Assembly (NCBI GenBank): GCA_910579495.1
Contig: CAJTVD010000013.1
Location: 1 to 56,743 of the forward strand
From: an uncultured Lachnospiraceae bacterium
GTDB lineage: Bacteria > Bacillota > Clostridia > Lachnospirales > Lachnospiraceae
Length of the DNA stretch: 56,743 nt
Reading direction: 5' to 3'
Within the stretch, counting starts at the first letter, position 1; every line of letters starts with the position of its first letter. Under the pieces are notes generated by a model, which saw only the letters and a program-made list of their open reading frames with translations, made no database searches and was not told the DNA's origin. Made by a program: the position numbers and the translations under genes. Of this stretch, positions 7,077 through 14,678 are shown piece after piece.

Positions 7077-7793
7077 ATGTTAAAGATGGAACATCTGACG
7101 AAACATTATAAAGGAAGCAGCAAGGGGGTCACAGACCTGAGCCTGCACATTGCGCCGGGGGATATTTACGCTTTTATTGGCCACAATGGTGCAGGGAAAA
7201 CGACCACACTCAAATGTGTCACCGGCATTCAGGACTTTGATGCCGGGACCATACAGATTGGCGGAAAGGATATACGGAAAGACCCCCTTGCCTGCAAGCG
7301 CCAAATTGCCTACATCCCGGATAACCCGGATCTGTATGAGTACCTTACAGGCATTCAATATCTGAATTTCATTGCCGATGTCTTTGCCGTTGGGGCAAAG
7401 GACAGGGAGGAGAGGATCCAAAAGTACGCAGAAGCATTTGAGATCACGGCGTCCCTGGGGGATCTCATCTCCACCTATTCCCATGGAATGAAGCAAAAGC
7501 TGGCGTTGCTTTCCGCCCTGGTCCATCAGCCGAAGCTTTTGGTCCTGGATGAACCCTTTGTGGGGCTTGACCCCAAAGCCGCAGTGATACTCAAAGATAT
7601 CATGCACAGTATCTGCGCAGAAGGGGGTGCCATTTTCTTTTCTACCCATGTGCTGGATGTGGCGGAGAAGCTGTGCAATAAAGTGGCCATTATCAGGGAA
7701 GGGACGCTGGTTGCCTCCGGTGATATGGAAGCCATTGTGAAACAGGGGCAGTCCCTGGAATCTATCTTTATGGAGGTGGCAGTGCATGTTTAA
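7077..7793 (+). CDS. ABC transporter ATP-binding protein
   Basis: A 238-residue ATPase starting at the ATG after GGAGG (7066-7070); an upstream start at 7029 has no such site. It has Walker A GHNGAGKTT, signature YSHGMKQKL, Walker B LLVLDEPFVGLDP and the STHVLDVAEKLC H-loop. It overlaps the permease gene by 8 bases. This is a CcmA/BcrA-like exporter ATPase, probably controlled by the upstream XRE regulator. Substrate unknown. Confidence 0.9.
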   Translation: MLKMEHLTKHYKGSSKGVTDLSLHIAPGDIYAFIGHNGAGKTTTLKCVTGIQDFDAGTIQIGGKDIRKDPLACKRQIAYIPDNPDLYEYLTGIQYLNFIADVFAVGAKDREERIQKYAEAFEITASLGDLISTYSHGMKQKLALLSALVHQPKLLVLDEPFVGLDPKAAVILKDIMHSICAEGGAIFFSTHVLDVAEKLCNKVAIIREGTLVASGDMEAIVKQGQSLESIFMEVAVHV

Positions 7794-9372
7794 AGAGATC
7801 AAGATACTGGCAAAGCTGGAGCTTTGTAATCTTTACGGGCTTAATGTGATACGGTTTTCCAAGGACAAAAGGGTGAAAAGAAGATCTCTTGGCTTACTGG
7901 CTGTGTGGCTCTTATTGCTTGCCATGGTGGTCTTTTATGTGGGAAACCTGGCCTATGGGATGATCTTCTTAGGATTGGGGGAGGCAGTCCCTGCTTATCT
8001 TATCACCATCTCCAGCTTACTGATATTTGCTTTCGGTATGTTCAAAGCAGCAGGGACGATCTTCCGGAGGGAAGGATACGACATCCTGTGCGCACTGCCG
8101 CTGCCAAAGGGGGCAGTAGCCGTCAGCCGGTTACTTCGGATGTATGTGGAAGACCTGTTGCTGGCGCTGGCGGTGTTCCTGCCTGGTATGGCGGTATATG
8201 CGTGGAACGTCCATCCGGGTATTGGCTTTTATTTCACAGGGCTTCTTGGGATCGGGAGTGTCCCCCTTATCCCCATGGCTGCCTCAATTTTCATTGGCAC
8301 GGTGATCACCGCTATATCCTCCCGGATGCGCCACAAAAGCCTGGCCTCCGCAGGCTTGTCGATCGTTGCGGTATTAGGGATCATGTACGGTTCATCCCGG
8401 TTATCGGCAATGGAGAATATGGATCCCCAAATGCTGAAAAACCTGTCTGACTCTGTTATGGCGCTGTTAGGAAAGGTATACCCACCGGCGGTGTGGCTTG
8501 GCACATCGATAACTGGCGGGGATATTTTGGGCTGCGCAGCGTACACCCTGCTGGCGTTGGCGGTATTTGCAGTGGCAGCGGCAGGGGTTGCCCTTTGCTT
8601 CCGGAAGATCTGCCAGGCTCTTTATGGGAGTGTGGCAAAGCACGATTACCAGATGGGGACGCTGAAGGCCAGCTCTGTTTTGTTTTCACTGTGCAGGCGG
8701 GAGTTTGCCCGGTACTTTTCTTCCAGCATTTATGTGACCAATACCATCATTGGGCCGATCATGGGCTGTGTTCTTTCCGGGGCGCTGCTCGTAACCGGCA
8801 CAGAGACCTTTCAAGGCTTTTTGCCGGTTCCCATTGATATAAGCCAGGCTGCCCCGTTTGTGATAGCCGGTGTGTCCAGCATGATGGCCACCACAGCAAC
8901 ATCCATCTCCCTGGAGGGCAAAAACTGGTGGATCCTCAAAAGCCTGCCCCTGTCCACAAAGAATATCCTGGATGCAAAGATTCTCATGGGCCTGCTGCTG
9001 ATCCTGCCCTTTTATTTGCTGTCAGAGCTGCTTCTCATTATCGCATGCAGGCCAGAAGCCGGGGAGATCTTGTGGATGCTGCTGATTCCCGCCGTGACCA
9101 TCCTGTTTTCCAGTGTGTATGGCATCACCATCAACTTACACTTACCTGTGCTGGAATGGGAGAGCGAAGTACGTATCGTGAAACAAAGCGCCTCCTCCCT
9201 GCTTGGGGGAATGGGGGGACCGGTACTGGCGATTTTATGGGCAGTGGCTGTAGGGGCCGTTCCCAAAGCATACGGGGGTTATCTGAAGGCTGTGATCTGC
9301 TTTATGATCCTGGCGGCGGCCGCAGCCTTATACCGCCAAAATAATCGCTTTGATCTCTGTGGGAAGATTTAA
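7786..9372 (+). CDS. Large ABC-2 type export permease
   Basis: A 528-residue membrane protein with roughly twelve hydrophobic segments. Arg/Lys-rich loops (FSKDKRVKRRS near residue 25) and a central cytoplasmic region around residues 280-310 (YQMGTLKASSVLFSLCRREF) suggest two fused six-helix halves. The pattern matches the large ABC-2 permeases of Firmicutes that pair with a single ATPase. It overlaps that ATPase gene by 8 bases. No substrate can be inferred. Confidence 0.82.
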   Translation: MFKEIKILAKLELCNLYGLNVIRFSKDKRVKRRSLGLLAVWLLLLAMVVFYVGNLAYGMIFLGLGEAVPAYLITISSLLIFAFGMFKAAGTIFRREGYDILCALPLPKGAVAVSRLLRMYVEDLLLALAVFLPGMAVYAWNVHPGIGFYFTGLLGIGSVPLIPMAASIFIGTVITAISSRMRHKSLASAGLSIVAVLGIMYGSSRLSAMENMDPQMLKNLSDSVMALLGKVYPPAVWLGTSITGGDILGCAAYTLLALAVFAVAAAGVALCFRKICQALYGSVAKHDYQMGTLKASSVLFSLCRREFARYFSSSIYVTNTIIGPIMGCVLSGALLVTGTETFQGFLPVPIDISQAAPFVIAGVSSMMATTATSISLEGKNWWILKSLPLSTKNILDAKILMGLLLILPFYLLSELLLIIACRPEAGEILWMLLIPAVTILFSSVYGITINLHLPVLEWESEVRIVKQSASSLLGGMGGPVLAILWAVAVGAVPKAYGGYLKAVICFMILAAAAALYRQNNRFDLCGKI

Positions 9373-9390
9373 GGGGGCTTATGAGAAAAA

Positions 9391-9419
9391 GAGTGAAAGA
9401 TTTTACAGATCTTTCACTC
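9391..9419 (-). terminator. Hairpin terminator downstream of the GNAT gene
   Basis: GAGTGAAAGAT (9391-9401) pairs perfectly with ATCTTTCACTC (9409-9419). On the minus strand the stem is followed by TTTTTC, so it best serves the minus-strand acetyltransferase. It also lies after the plus-strand permease. Confidence 0.65.
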
Positions 9420-9446
9420 AAATTTATGCAGTGGCCTGTATGCCGG

Positions 9447-9992
9447 TTACAATTCCAGCCGCATAGAAACAACCTCTTGGAATCCTGTGATACGGGAACG
9501 GAAGCCTTTGGGATTTCTGCCATATTCAACAAACCCTGCTTTTTCATACATGGATAAAGCCCTTACATTCTCAGCGACCACATTCAGTTCAAGCTGGTGA
9601 TAGCCAGCAGCCTTTGCACATTCAATACAGGAAGCCATCAATGCCCGCCCGATTCCAAGCCCCCAGAACTCTTTCAGGACACTCATGCCAAATTCCCCAC
9701 GGTGCCGCACCTTATATTTCATGCCAACTGCCTGGATCCCGGCGGTCCCTATGACTGCGCCATTGACCATAGCCACCATCTCAATCTCATTTTCACTATC
9801 AGCCTTTTTTTTCAGAAACTGGCTTTCCTGGGCTGCATCAAACTTGTTTTCATCGGGGTATGTAAGTAAATAATCGGTTTCGGCATGGGTGAGATTAAAG
9901 TTCTCTAATACAAGGGGCCCATCACTTTCGGCTGCGTTTCTCAAATAACATTCCATACCATTTTTTAATATGATTTTTTTCTGATATTTCAT
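9447..9992 (-). CDS. GNAT-family N-acetyltransferase
   Basis: The 181-residue protein spans a full GNAT fold. Its central strand is VAMVNGAVIGTAGI, followed by the acetyl-CoA binding segment around residues 110-130 (EFWGLGIGRALM, the Q/RxxGxG/A motif with Gly-Leu-Gly-Ile-Gly) and the C-terminal LNVVAENVRALSMYEKAGF. It resembles small-molecule or ribosomal-protein acetyltransferases of the RimI/YhhY type. The substrate is not evident. The gene stands alone, convergent with the permease. Confidence 0.85.
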   Translation of the reverse strand: MKYQKKIILKNGMECYLRNAAESDGPLVLENFNLTHAETDYLLTYPDENKFDAAQESQFLKKKADSENEIEMVAMVNGAVIGTAGIQAVGMKYKVRHRGEFGMSVLKEFWGLGIGRALMASCIECAKAAGYHQLELNVVAENVRALSMYEKAGFVEYGRNPKGFRSRITGFQEVVSMRLEL

Positions 9993-10169
9993 AATAACTC
10001 CTTTACTGATTTTTTGATAGAAATTGCCATTGGTTTTATTATTATATCTGGTTTTTCAAGAAAAGGAAATAAACTTCCCATACTTTCTGTTGCCAAATGG
10101 GATAAAATTTCCTTTGACAACACAGAAAGGCCGTGTTATCATTAACAAAAATGATCCTACTCCCAGGGA

Positions 10170-10460
10170 GAAGGAAATGAAAAGCAATGACGGAAAAGAG
10201 TACCGTGCAGGAACCATCCAGAGAGAGGGGCGTTTGGTGGAAGCCGCTTATGGGGAATGAATGGGAAAACCATTCCGGAGCTGTAATGCCTAAAGTGTAA
10301 GCTGTTAAGCGTTACCGTATGCCTGCGTTAAAGGATAGGATTTTCAGGAGCAGTAGTGAGCCTGCCCAGAATCTGAAGTGAAAAGTTAAGGTGGAACCGT
10401 GCGATGGCACCCTTAGATATATGCGTAGAGCGTATATTTAAGGGTGTTTTTTTATTTCGT
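10170..10460 (+). promoter_or_regulatory. T-box riboswitch, threonine-specific, upstream of thrS
   Basis: The leader contains the T-box landmarks in order. The stem I AGAGAG motif is near 10220-10227. A candidate ACC (Thr) specifier lies at 10269-10271, just before the conserved CATTCCGGAGC-like turn. The T-box AAGGTGGAACCGTG is at 10388-10401, able to pair with an uncharged tRNA CCA end. A terminator stem follows (CACCCTTA... 10408 to ...AGGGTG 10446, then seven T). In this class, uncharged tRNA-Thr stabilises the antiterminator and turns on the synthetase gene. The specifier placement is my alignment by eye. Confidence 0.85.
10408..10453 (+). terminator. Terminator of the T-box leader
   Basis: CACCCTTA with the following bases pairs with TAAGGGTG (10439-10446), and a run of seven T follows. 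The T-box sequence lies immediately upstream and overlaps the competing antiterminator. Confidence 0.8.
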
Positions 10461-10479
10461 AGGAAAGGAGAAGTGGAAG

Positions 10480-12261
10480 ATGAAAGTGTTAAGAAGGGAT
10501 GGAAGTATTTATGAGGGGAGTTTTGAGGAAAAGGAAGTCCGTGAGGCATTCTGGCATACCAGCGCCCATGTGCTGGCCCAGGCGGTGAAGCGGCTGTATC
10601 CGGATACCAAGTGCGCCATTGGCCCGGCAATATCAAACGGTTTTTACTATGACTTTGATTTCGGCGTCCCCTTTTCAGAAGAACAGCTAAAAGACGTGGA
10701 AAAGGAGATGGGGAAAATTATCGGAGAAGCCCTGCCGCTGGAGGTCTGCGAAAGGGAAAGGCAGGAAGCGGCTGCTTTTATGGCAGAGAGGAAGGAACCT
10801 TATAAAGTGGAACTGATCTTGGCCCTCCCGGAAGGGGAAACTGTGAGCTTTTACAGGCAGGGGGACTATGAGGAGTCCTGTGCAGGCCCCCACATTGACA
10901 ATACCTGCCGGATCGGGGCATTCCGGCTTTTGTCCCTGGCAGGGGCCTACTGGCGGGGGGATGAAAAAAATAAGATGCTTACCCGGATCTACGGCGTTTC
11001 CTTCCCGGAGGCTTCTGGGCTGGCACAGTATTTGCATATGCTGGAGGAAGCAAAGAAACGGGATCACAGGAAGCTGGGAAAAGAGCTGGGACTGTTTACG
11101 ATCATGGAGGAGGGGCCGGGCTTTCCCTTTTTCCTGCCCAAGGGGCTGGCCCTGAAAAACCTGCTGATCGGTTATTGGAGGAAGCTCCATGAAAGGGAGG
11201 GGTATCAGGAGATCGCAACACCTATGATGCTGGACCGCCGTCTGTGGGAAATTTCCGGGCATTGGGAGCATTACCGGGATAAGATGTATACTACGGCCAT
11301 TGACAACAGGGAATTTGCCATTAAGCCCATGAATTGCCCGGGCGGCATGCTGGTCTATAAGATGGAGCCCCGCTCTTATAAGGAACTGCCCCTGCGGCTG
11401 GGGGAGCTGGGGGTAGTGCACAGGCATGAACAGCTTCACGGCCTTATGCGGGTAAGGTGCCTTACACAGGATGACGCCCATATTTTTATGACGGAAGGGC
11501 AGGTGGTAGAGGAGATCCAAAAAGTGGTAAGGCTGATTGGCCAGGTCTACTCCCGGTTTGGCTTTTCTTACCATGTGGAGCTTTCCACAAGGCCAGAGGA
11601 CAGCATTGGGACCCAGGAAGAGTGGGAGCTGGCTACGGGAGCCCTGGAGCGGGCCATCCGGGAGATGGGTATCCCTTATATGGTGAATGAAGGGGACGGG
11701 GCTTTTTATGGCCCTAAGCTGGATTTTCATTTGAAGGATTCTATCGGGCGTACCTGGCAGTGTGGGACCATTCAGCTGGACTTCCAGCTTCCCCGGCGCT
11801 TTGAGGCTTCCTATGTGGGGGCAGACGGGGAGAAGCACCGACCTATTATGATACACCGCACAGTGTTTGGCTCCATTGAACGGTTTATGGGTATTCTCAT
11901 TGAACACTACGCAGGGAGATTCCCGGTATGGCTTTCCCCTGTGCAGGTGATGGTGCTTCCTGTTTCGGAGAAGTCCCTGGCCTATGCCGGGGAAGTAACG
12001 GAGAAGCTGAAAAGCCAAAATATCAGGGCAGAGCTGGACCAAAGGGAGGAAAAGCTGGGGTACAAGATCAGGGAAGCGCAGCTACTGAAAGTGCCTTATA
12101 TGCTGGTCCTGGGAGAAAAGGAGCAGGAAAAACAGACCCTGTCTGTCAGGGCGAGGGATGCAGAGGAAGGAAAACAGGATCTGGGGGAAATGGCACTTCC
12201 GGATTTTGTGCAGATGGTGGAAAGGAAGGAAACAGGCTTTTTTGGCTACAAAGCCCTGTGA
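10480..12261 (+). CDS. thrS: Threonyl-tRNA synthetase lacking the TGS domain
   Basis: A class II synthetase of 593 residues, starting after AGGAAAGGAG. It charges tRNA-Thr. The editing (N2) domain is present with HTSAHV near residue 27 and CAGPH near residue 131. The catalytic core has motif 2 VHRHEQLHGLMRVRCLTQDDAH and motif 3 near RPIMIHRTVFGSIERF, with the zinc-binding Cys in the MNCPGG segment. The anticodon-binding domain runs from about 500 to the end. Compared with E. coli ThrS (642 residues), the N-terminal TGS domain is almost absent: only about 20 residues precede the editing domain. It is controlled by the T-box leader. Confidence 0.92.
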   Translation: MKVLRRDGSIYEGSFEEKEVREAFWHTSAHVLAQAVKRLYPDTKCAIGPAISNGFYYDFDFGVPFSEEQLKDVEKEMGKIIGEALPLEVCERERQEAAAFMAERKEPYKVELILALPEGETVSFYRQGDYEESCAGPHIDNTCRIGAFRLLSLAGAYWRGDEKNKMLTRIYGVSFPEASGLAQYLHMLEEAKKRDHRKLGKELGLFTIMEEGPGFPFFLPKGLALKNLLIGYWRKLHEREGYQEIATPMMLDRRLWEISGHWEHYRDKMYTTAIDNREFAIKPMNCPGGMLVYKMEPRSYKELPLRLGELGVVHRHEQLHGLMRVRCLTQDDAHIFMTEGQVVEEIQKVVRLIGQVYSRFGFSYHVELSTRPEDSIGTQEEWELATGALERAIREMGIPYMVNEGDGAFYGPKLDFHLKDSIGRTWQCGTIQLDFQLPRRFEASYVGADGEKHRPIMIHRTVFGSIERFMGILIEHYAGRFPVWLSPVQVMVLPVSEKSLAYAGEVTEKLKSQNIRAELDQREEKLGYKIREAQLLKVPYMLVLGEKEQEKQTLSVRARDAEEGKQDLGEMALPDFVQMVERKETGFFGYKAL

Positions 12262-12278
12262 GGGAACTGGTGGCAGGA

Positions 12279-12304
12279 CCGGGCAGGGGGCATCCCCTGC
12301 CCGG
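12279..12304. terminator. GC-rich hairpin between thrS and the LacI gene
   Basis: CCGGGCAGGGG (12279-12289) pairs perfectly with CCCCTGCCCGG (12294-12304) around a 4-base loop. There is no clear T-run on either side, so it may be a weak bidirectional terminator for the convergent genes or an RNA-stabilising hairpin. Confidence 0.5.
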
Positions 12305-12314
12305 CTTGCATAAA

Positions 12315-13376
12315 CTACGAAGCCCGCCCGGGTGTTTTCTGGGTGGAAGAACGGAAGACCACCTTGGGCCTTAGGTAAACAGTCTGGTAATCGGTATCCG
12401 GATGCTTTAGCCTGTGGAGAATCTGGCTGGCCAGGAGGATGCCTGTATTTTTGTTCTGTACATGGACGGTAGTAATGTGCCTGGTATGGGCGAATTCGAA
12501 GTTATCATCAAAACCGCTGAGCATGATATCCTCCGGAATCCGGTAGCCTAACAGCATAAGCTGCTGGAAGGTGAGCTGGGCGATATAATCGCTGGCACAT
12601 ACAATCATATCGGGCATTTCCTCAAAGGAGTCCAGGAAACTGTTGATTTCCACCTGATAGGAATCATAGGCAATAGGGCCGGTAAGGCAGTAACGGGGAA
12701 GCTGGGGCAAACCTGCCTGTGCCAGGCCGGAGAGGTATCCCGCATAGCGTTCATAGTTTGTCCGGGCGTAATGGATGTCACCGATAAAGGCAATTTTCCG
12801 GCAGCCCTGCCCTGCCACATGGCGCACAATGCTTTCCGTGGTGTCGCGTCCTTCAAATAGCAGCAAATCCCCGTTCAGTCCGTTAAAGGGAATGCCGGGT
12901 ATACAGTCCAGGAACACTTTCGGCATGGGCAGTTCATTTAAGGCATGGAACTGGTTATGGGAATAAACGTTCATAATGATCAGGCCATGAAGAGAGCCGT
13001 CGGTGAAGACATCCGGCAGCACATAATCCGTATCTGTCTCAAAGGGGAGGCAGACCACGGAAAGGCTGGTATCTGTCTGGGACAATTCCTCAGAAAGGCT
13101 GGTTATGATTTTTCCCCAGAATATGCTTGTTTCCGGGCGGGAGACCACCAGGGCAATGTGAAAGGGCAGGCGGGAGGAGTGTCCCTTAAGGGAGAGGGAT
13201 GACGCATTCTGGTCAATGACTTCCGGGTTTAAGGGATATCCAAGTTCAAGGGCTGTGTGGATGATTTTGGTGCGGAGAGCGTCTGATACGCTCTCCGGTT
13301 TGTTAAAGGCTTTCCATATGGTGACGCGGGATACGCCGGAAGCGATGGCAATATCCTGCAGTGTAATTTTTTTCAT
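12315..13376 (-). CDS. LacI-family transcriptional regulator
   Basis: This 353-residue regulator starts MKKITLQDIAIASGVSRVT with the expected LacI headpiece (VTIWKAFNKPESVSDALR) and a hinge helix before residue 60. A periplasmic-binding-like sugar sensor domain follows (for example HGLIIMNVYSH, GCRKIAFIGDI, DMIVCASDYIAQLTFQ, ILLSGFDDNFE-like). It lies 24 bases after the CBM9-like gene, so the two form a minus-strand operon facing the glycan operon. It probably senses a glycan breakdown product and represses nearby catabolic genes. The CAAACGTTTG at 24825-24834 is a candidate operator. Confidence 0.88.
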   Translation of the reverse strand: MKKITLQDIAIASGVSRVTIWKAFNKPESVSDALRTKIIHTALELGYPLNPEVIDQNASSLSLKGHSSRLPFHIALVVSRPETSIFWGKIITSLSEELSQTDTSLSVVCLPFETDTDYVLPDVFTDGSLHGLIIMNVYSHNQFHALNELPMPKVFLDCIPGIPFNGLNGDLLLFEGRDTTESIVRHVAGQGCRKIAFIGDIHYARTNYERYAGYLSGLAQAGLPQLPRYCLTGPIAYDSYQVEINSFLDSFEEMPDMIVCASDYIAQLTFQQLMLLGYRIPEDIMLSGFDDNFEFAHTRHITTVHVQNKNTGILLASQILHRLKHPDTDYQTVYLRPKVVFRSSTQKTPGRAS

Positions 13377-13400
13377 GTAGAGTCCAATCCTTTCGTAGGG

Positions 13401-14435
13401 TTATTCCCCCGGAAGGTAAACGGTTTTTCCATCCGCGAGTATGTACAATGTTCCGCCCTCCGTGCTCTGGCATGATATTTCAAAGAAGTGTTTGGTGGTT
13501 TCAATGCAGACCGGGAAAGATGGCGGCAGGGACGTCAGCTCCTCCAGCTTGTCGGTAAAGCATCCGTTTTCATCCCAAAAACGATGCTCTTCATAATATA
13601 AGGTACGCAGCGCCCATTTTTGCTTTTCCAGTTCAGGAATGGCAAATTCCTTTTGGGGAGAATCGGTAAAGAATACAAAACCCCACAATTCGGGATAATG
13701 AATATTGACCACGCCGGTAGGGGCCCAGACCCAGTTATCCTCCGGCAGGGGCGAAGTCCCGTCGCTTCCCAGCCTCTTTTCATAATGCCCATCCTTTACA
13801 TCTACCAGCCACTGTACCCGGGAGAAGTTCATACGCCAGAAGTCGCCGGTTTCAGGGCGTTTTTTGCCCCCAAGGCATTCCATAAAGGAGGTGAAAGGAA
13901 AGACAACCTCCACAGACCAACTGCTGTTTCGCCCCTGGGGATTGTTTAGGCCGCCGTTAATGTGTACCGCGCTCTGGAGGCCCTTGATGTCAAAGGAGTT
14001 CACCGGGGAGCCATTGTCCCGGTAAGCCTTGGTGAGCATCAGGTCCCATACGGTGTTTAAGGCGTTCATCTCAAATTCATAGTACTGCTGGGTATCGGAA
14101 TCGGGATCTACAAAAATCTCAAAATCGTTATCGTGGAAAATCACCGCATCCCGTTCCGTAATGGAAGCCCAGATCTCGTCCCCCTCTAAGAGGGCGGCAA
14201 TATACAGGTTATCCTGGTCCCAGCACATTTTCGCCCGGGTGCGGAACCGGGGTACCGGGAAGCCGGGGCCGGAAATGTCCGCAAAGTCGCAGGTGTAGGG
14301 AATGTCCTCCCAGAAATCCTTTTCAATATTTCCGTCCAGGTGGAAGGGTTTCGCCGCCGGGAGGACGTGGTAAACGGGCGGGTTAAAATCAATGGCAGGT
14401 TTGGGAATATGGCAGGTTACATTTTTTTCGGCCAT
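13401..14435 (-). CDS. Carbohydrate-binding CBM9-like protein
   Basis: A 344-residue protein without a signal peptide. Residues about 25-230 match the CBM9-like fold found in xylanases and stand-alone cytoplasmic proteins: DGNIEKDFWEDIPYT, RFRTRAKMCWDQDNLYIAAL, IFHDNDFEIFVDPDSDTQ, YYEFEMNALNTVWDLML and SWSVEVVFPF. The aromatic residues that bind sugar ends in this family (Trp and Tyr in the DNLYIAA and YYEFEMN stretches) are present. About 100 residues of unknown type follow. It probably binds a reducing-end sugar or glycan, perhaps as a cytoplasmic sensor or chaperone for the catabolic cluster. A catalytic role is not apparent. Confidence 0.75.
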   Translation of the reverse strand: MAEKNVTCHIPKPAIDFNPPVYHVLPAAKPFHLDGNIEKDFWEDIPYTCDFADISGPGFPVPRFRTRAKMCWDQDNLYIAALLEGDEIWASITERDAVIFHDNDFEIFVDPDSDTQQYYEFEMNALNTVWDLMLTKAYRDNGSPVNSFDIKGLQSAVHINGGLNNPQGRNSSWSVEVVFPFTSFMECLGGKKRPETGDFWRMNFSRVQWLVDVKDGHYEKRLGSDGTSPLPEDNWVWAPTGVVNIHYPELWGFVFFTDSPQKEFAIPELEKQKWALRTLYYEEHRFWDENGCFTDKLEELTSLPPSFPVCIETTKHFFEISCQSTEGGTLYILADGKTVYLPGE

Positions 14436-14678
14436 GGGAGCACCTCACTTTTCTTAATCTTTATACGGAATGTTGCTTAATATTTTTATTATATCAAAGG
14501 GGGGCAGAGTTTACAAGGAAGAACAGCCAAAATAAACAAAATAATAAATAGATAGCATATTCTGTTAACAAATGGTATAATAATACTGCAAAGTAAACAA
14601 ATTGATAACTGGCGTGCTGCAACAGGTCCCTGGACAGGGAAAAGCGGCGCGTAAATGGATAAGGAAGGGGGTCGTCAA
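14436..14678. promoter_or_regulatory. Divergent control region of the glycan/glycopeptide operon
   Basis: The stretch between the divergent CBM9-like and transglutaminase-like genes is AT-rich. A perfect TATAAT lies at 14576-14581 on the plus strand. A TGTTAACA palindrome (14563-14570) sits just upstream and is a possible repressor half-site or core. I see no strong -35 at the 17-base position. Confidence 0.45.

Noticed and set aside
10687..12042. 451-residue minus-strand open frame inside thrS
   Set aside because: It is antisense to a clearly conserved synthetase; its product is His/Pro/Leu-rich with no motif, as expected from a shadow frame.
14655..14678. ATG at 14655 as start of the transglutaminase-like gene
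   Set aside because: It lacks a ribosome site, whereas the TTG at 14679 follows AAGGAAGGGGG at proper distance.
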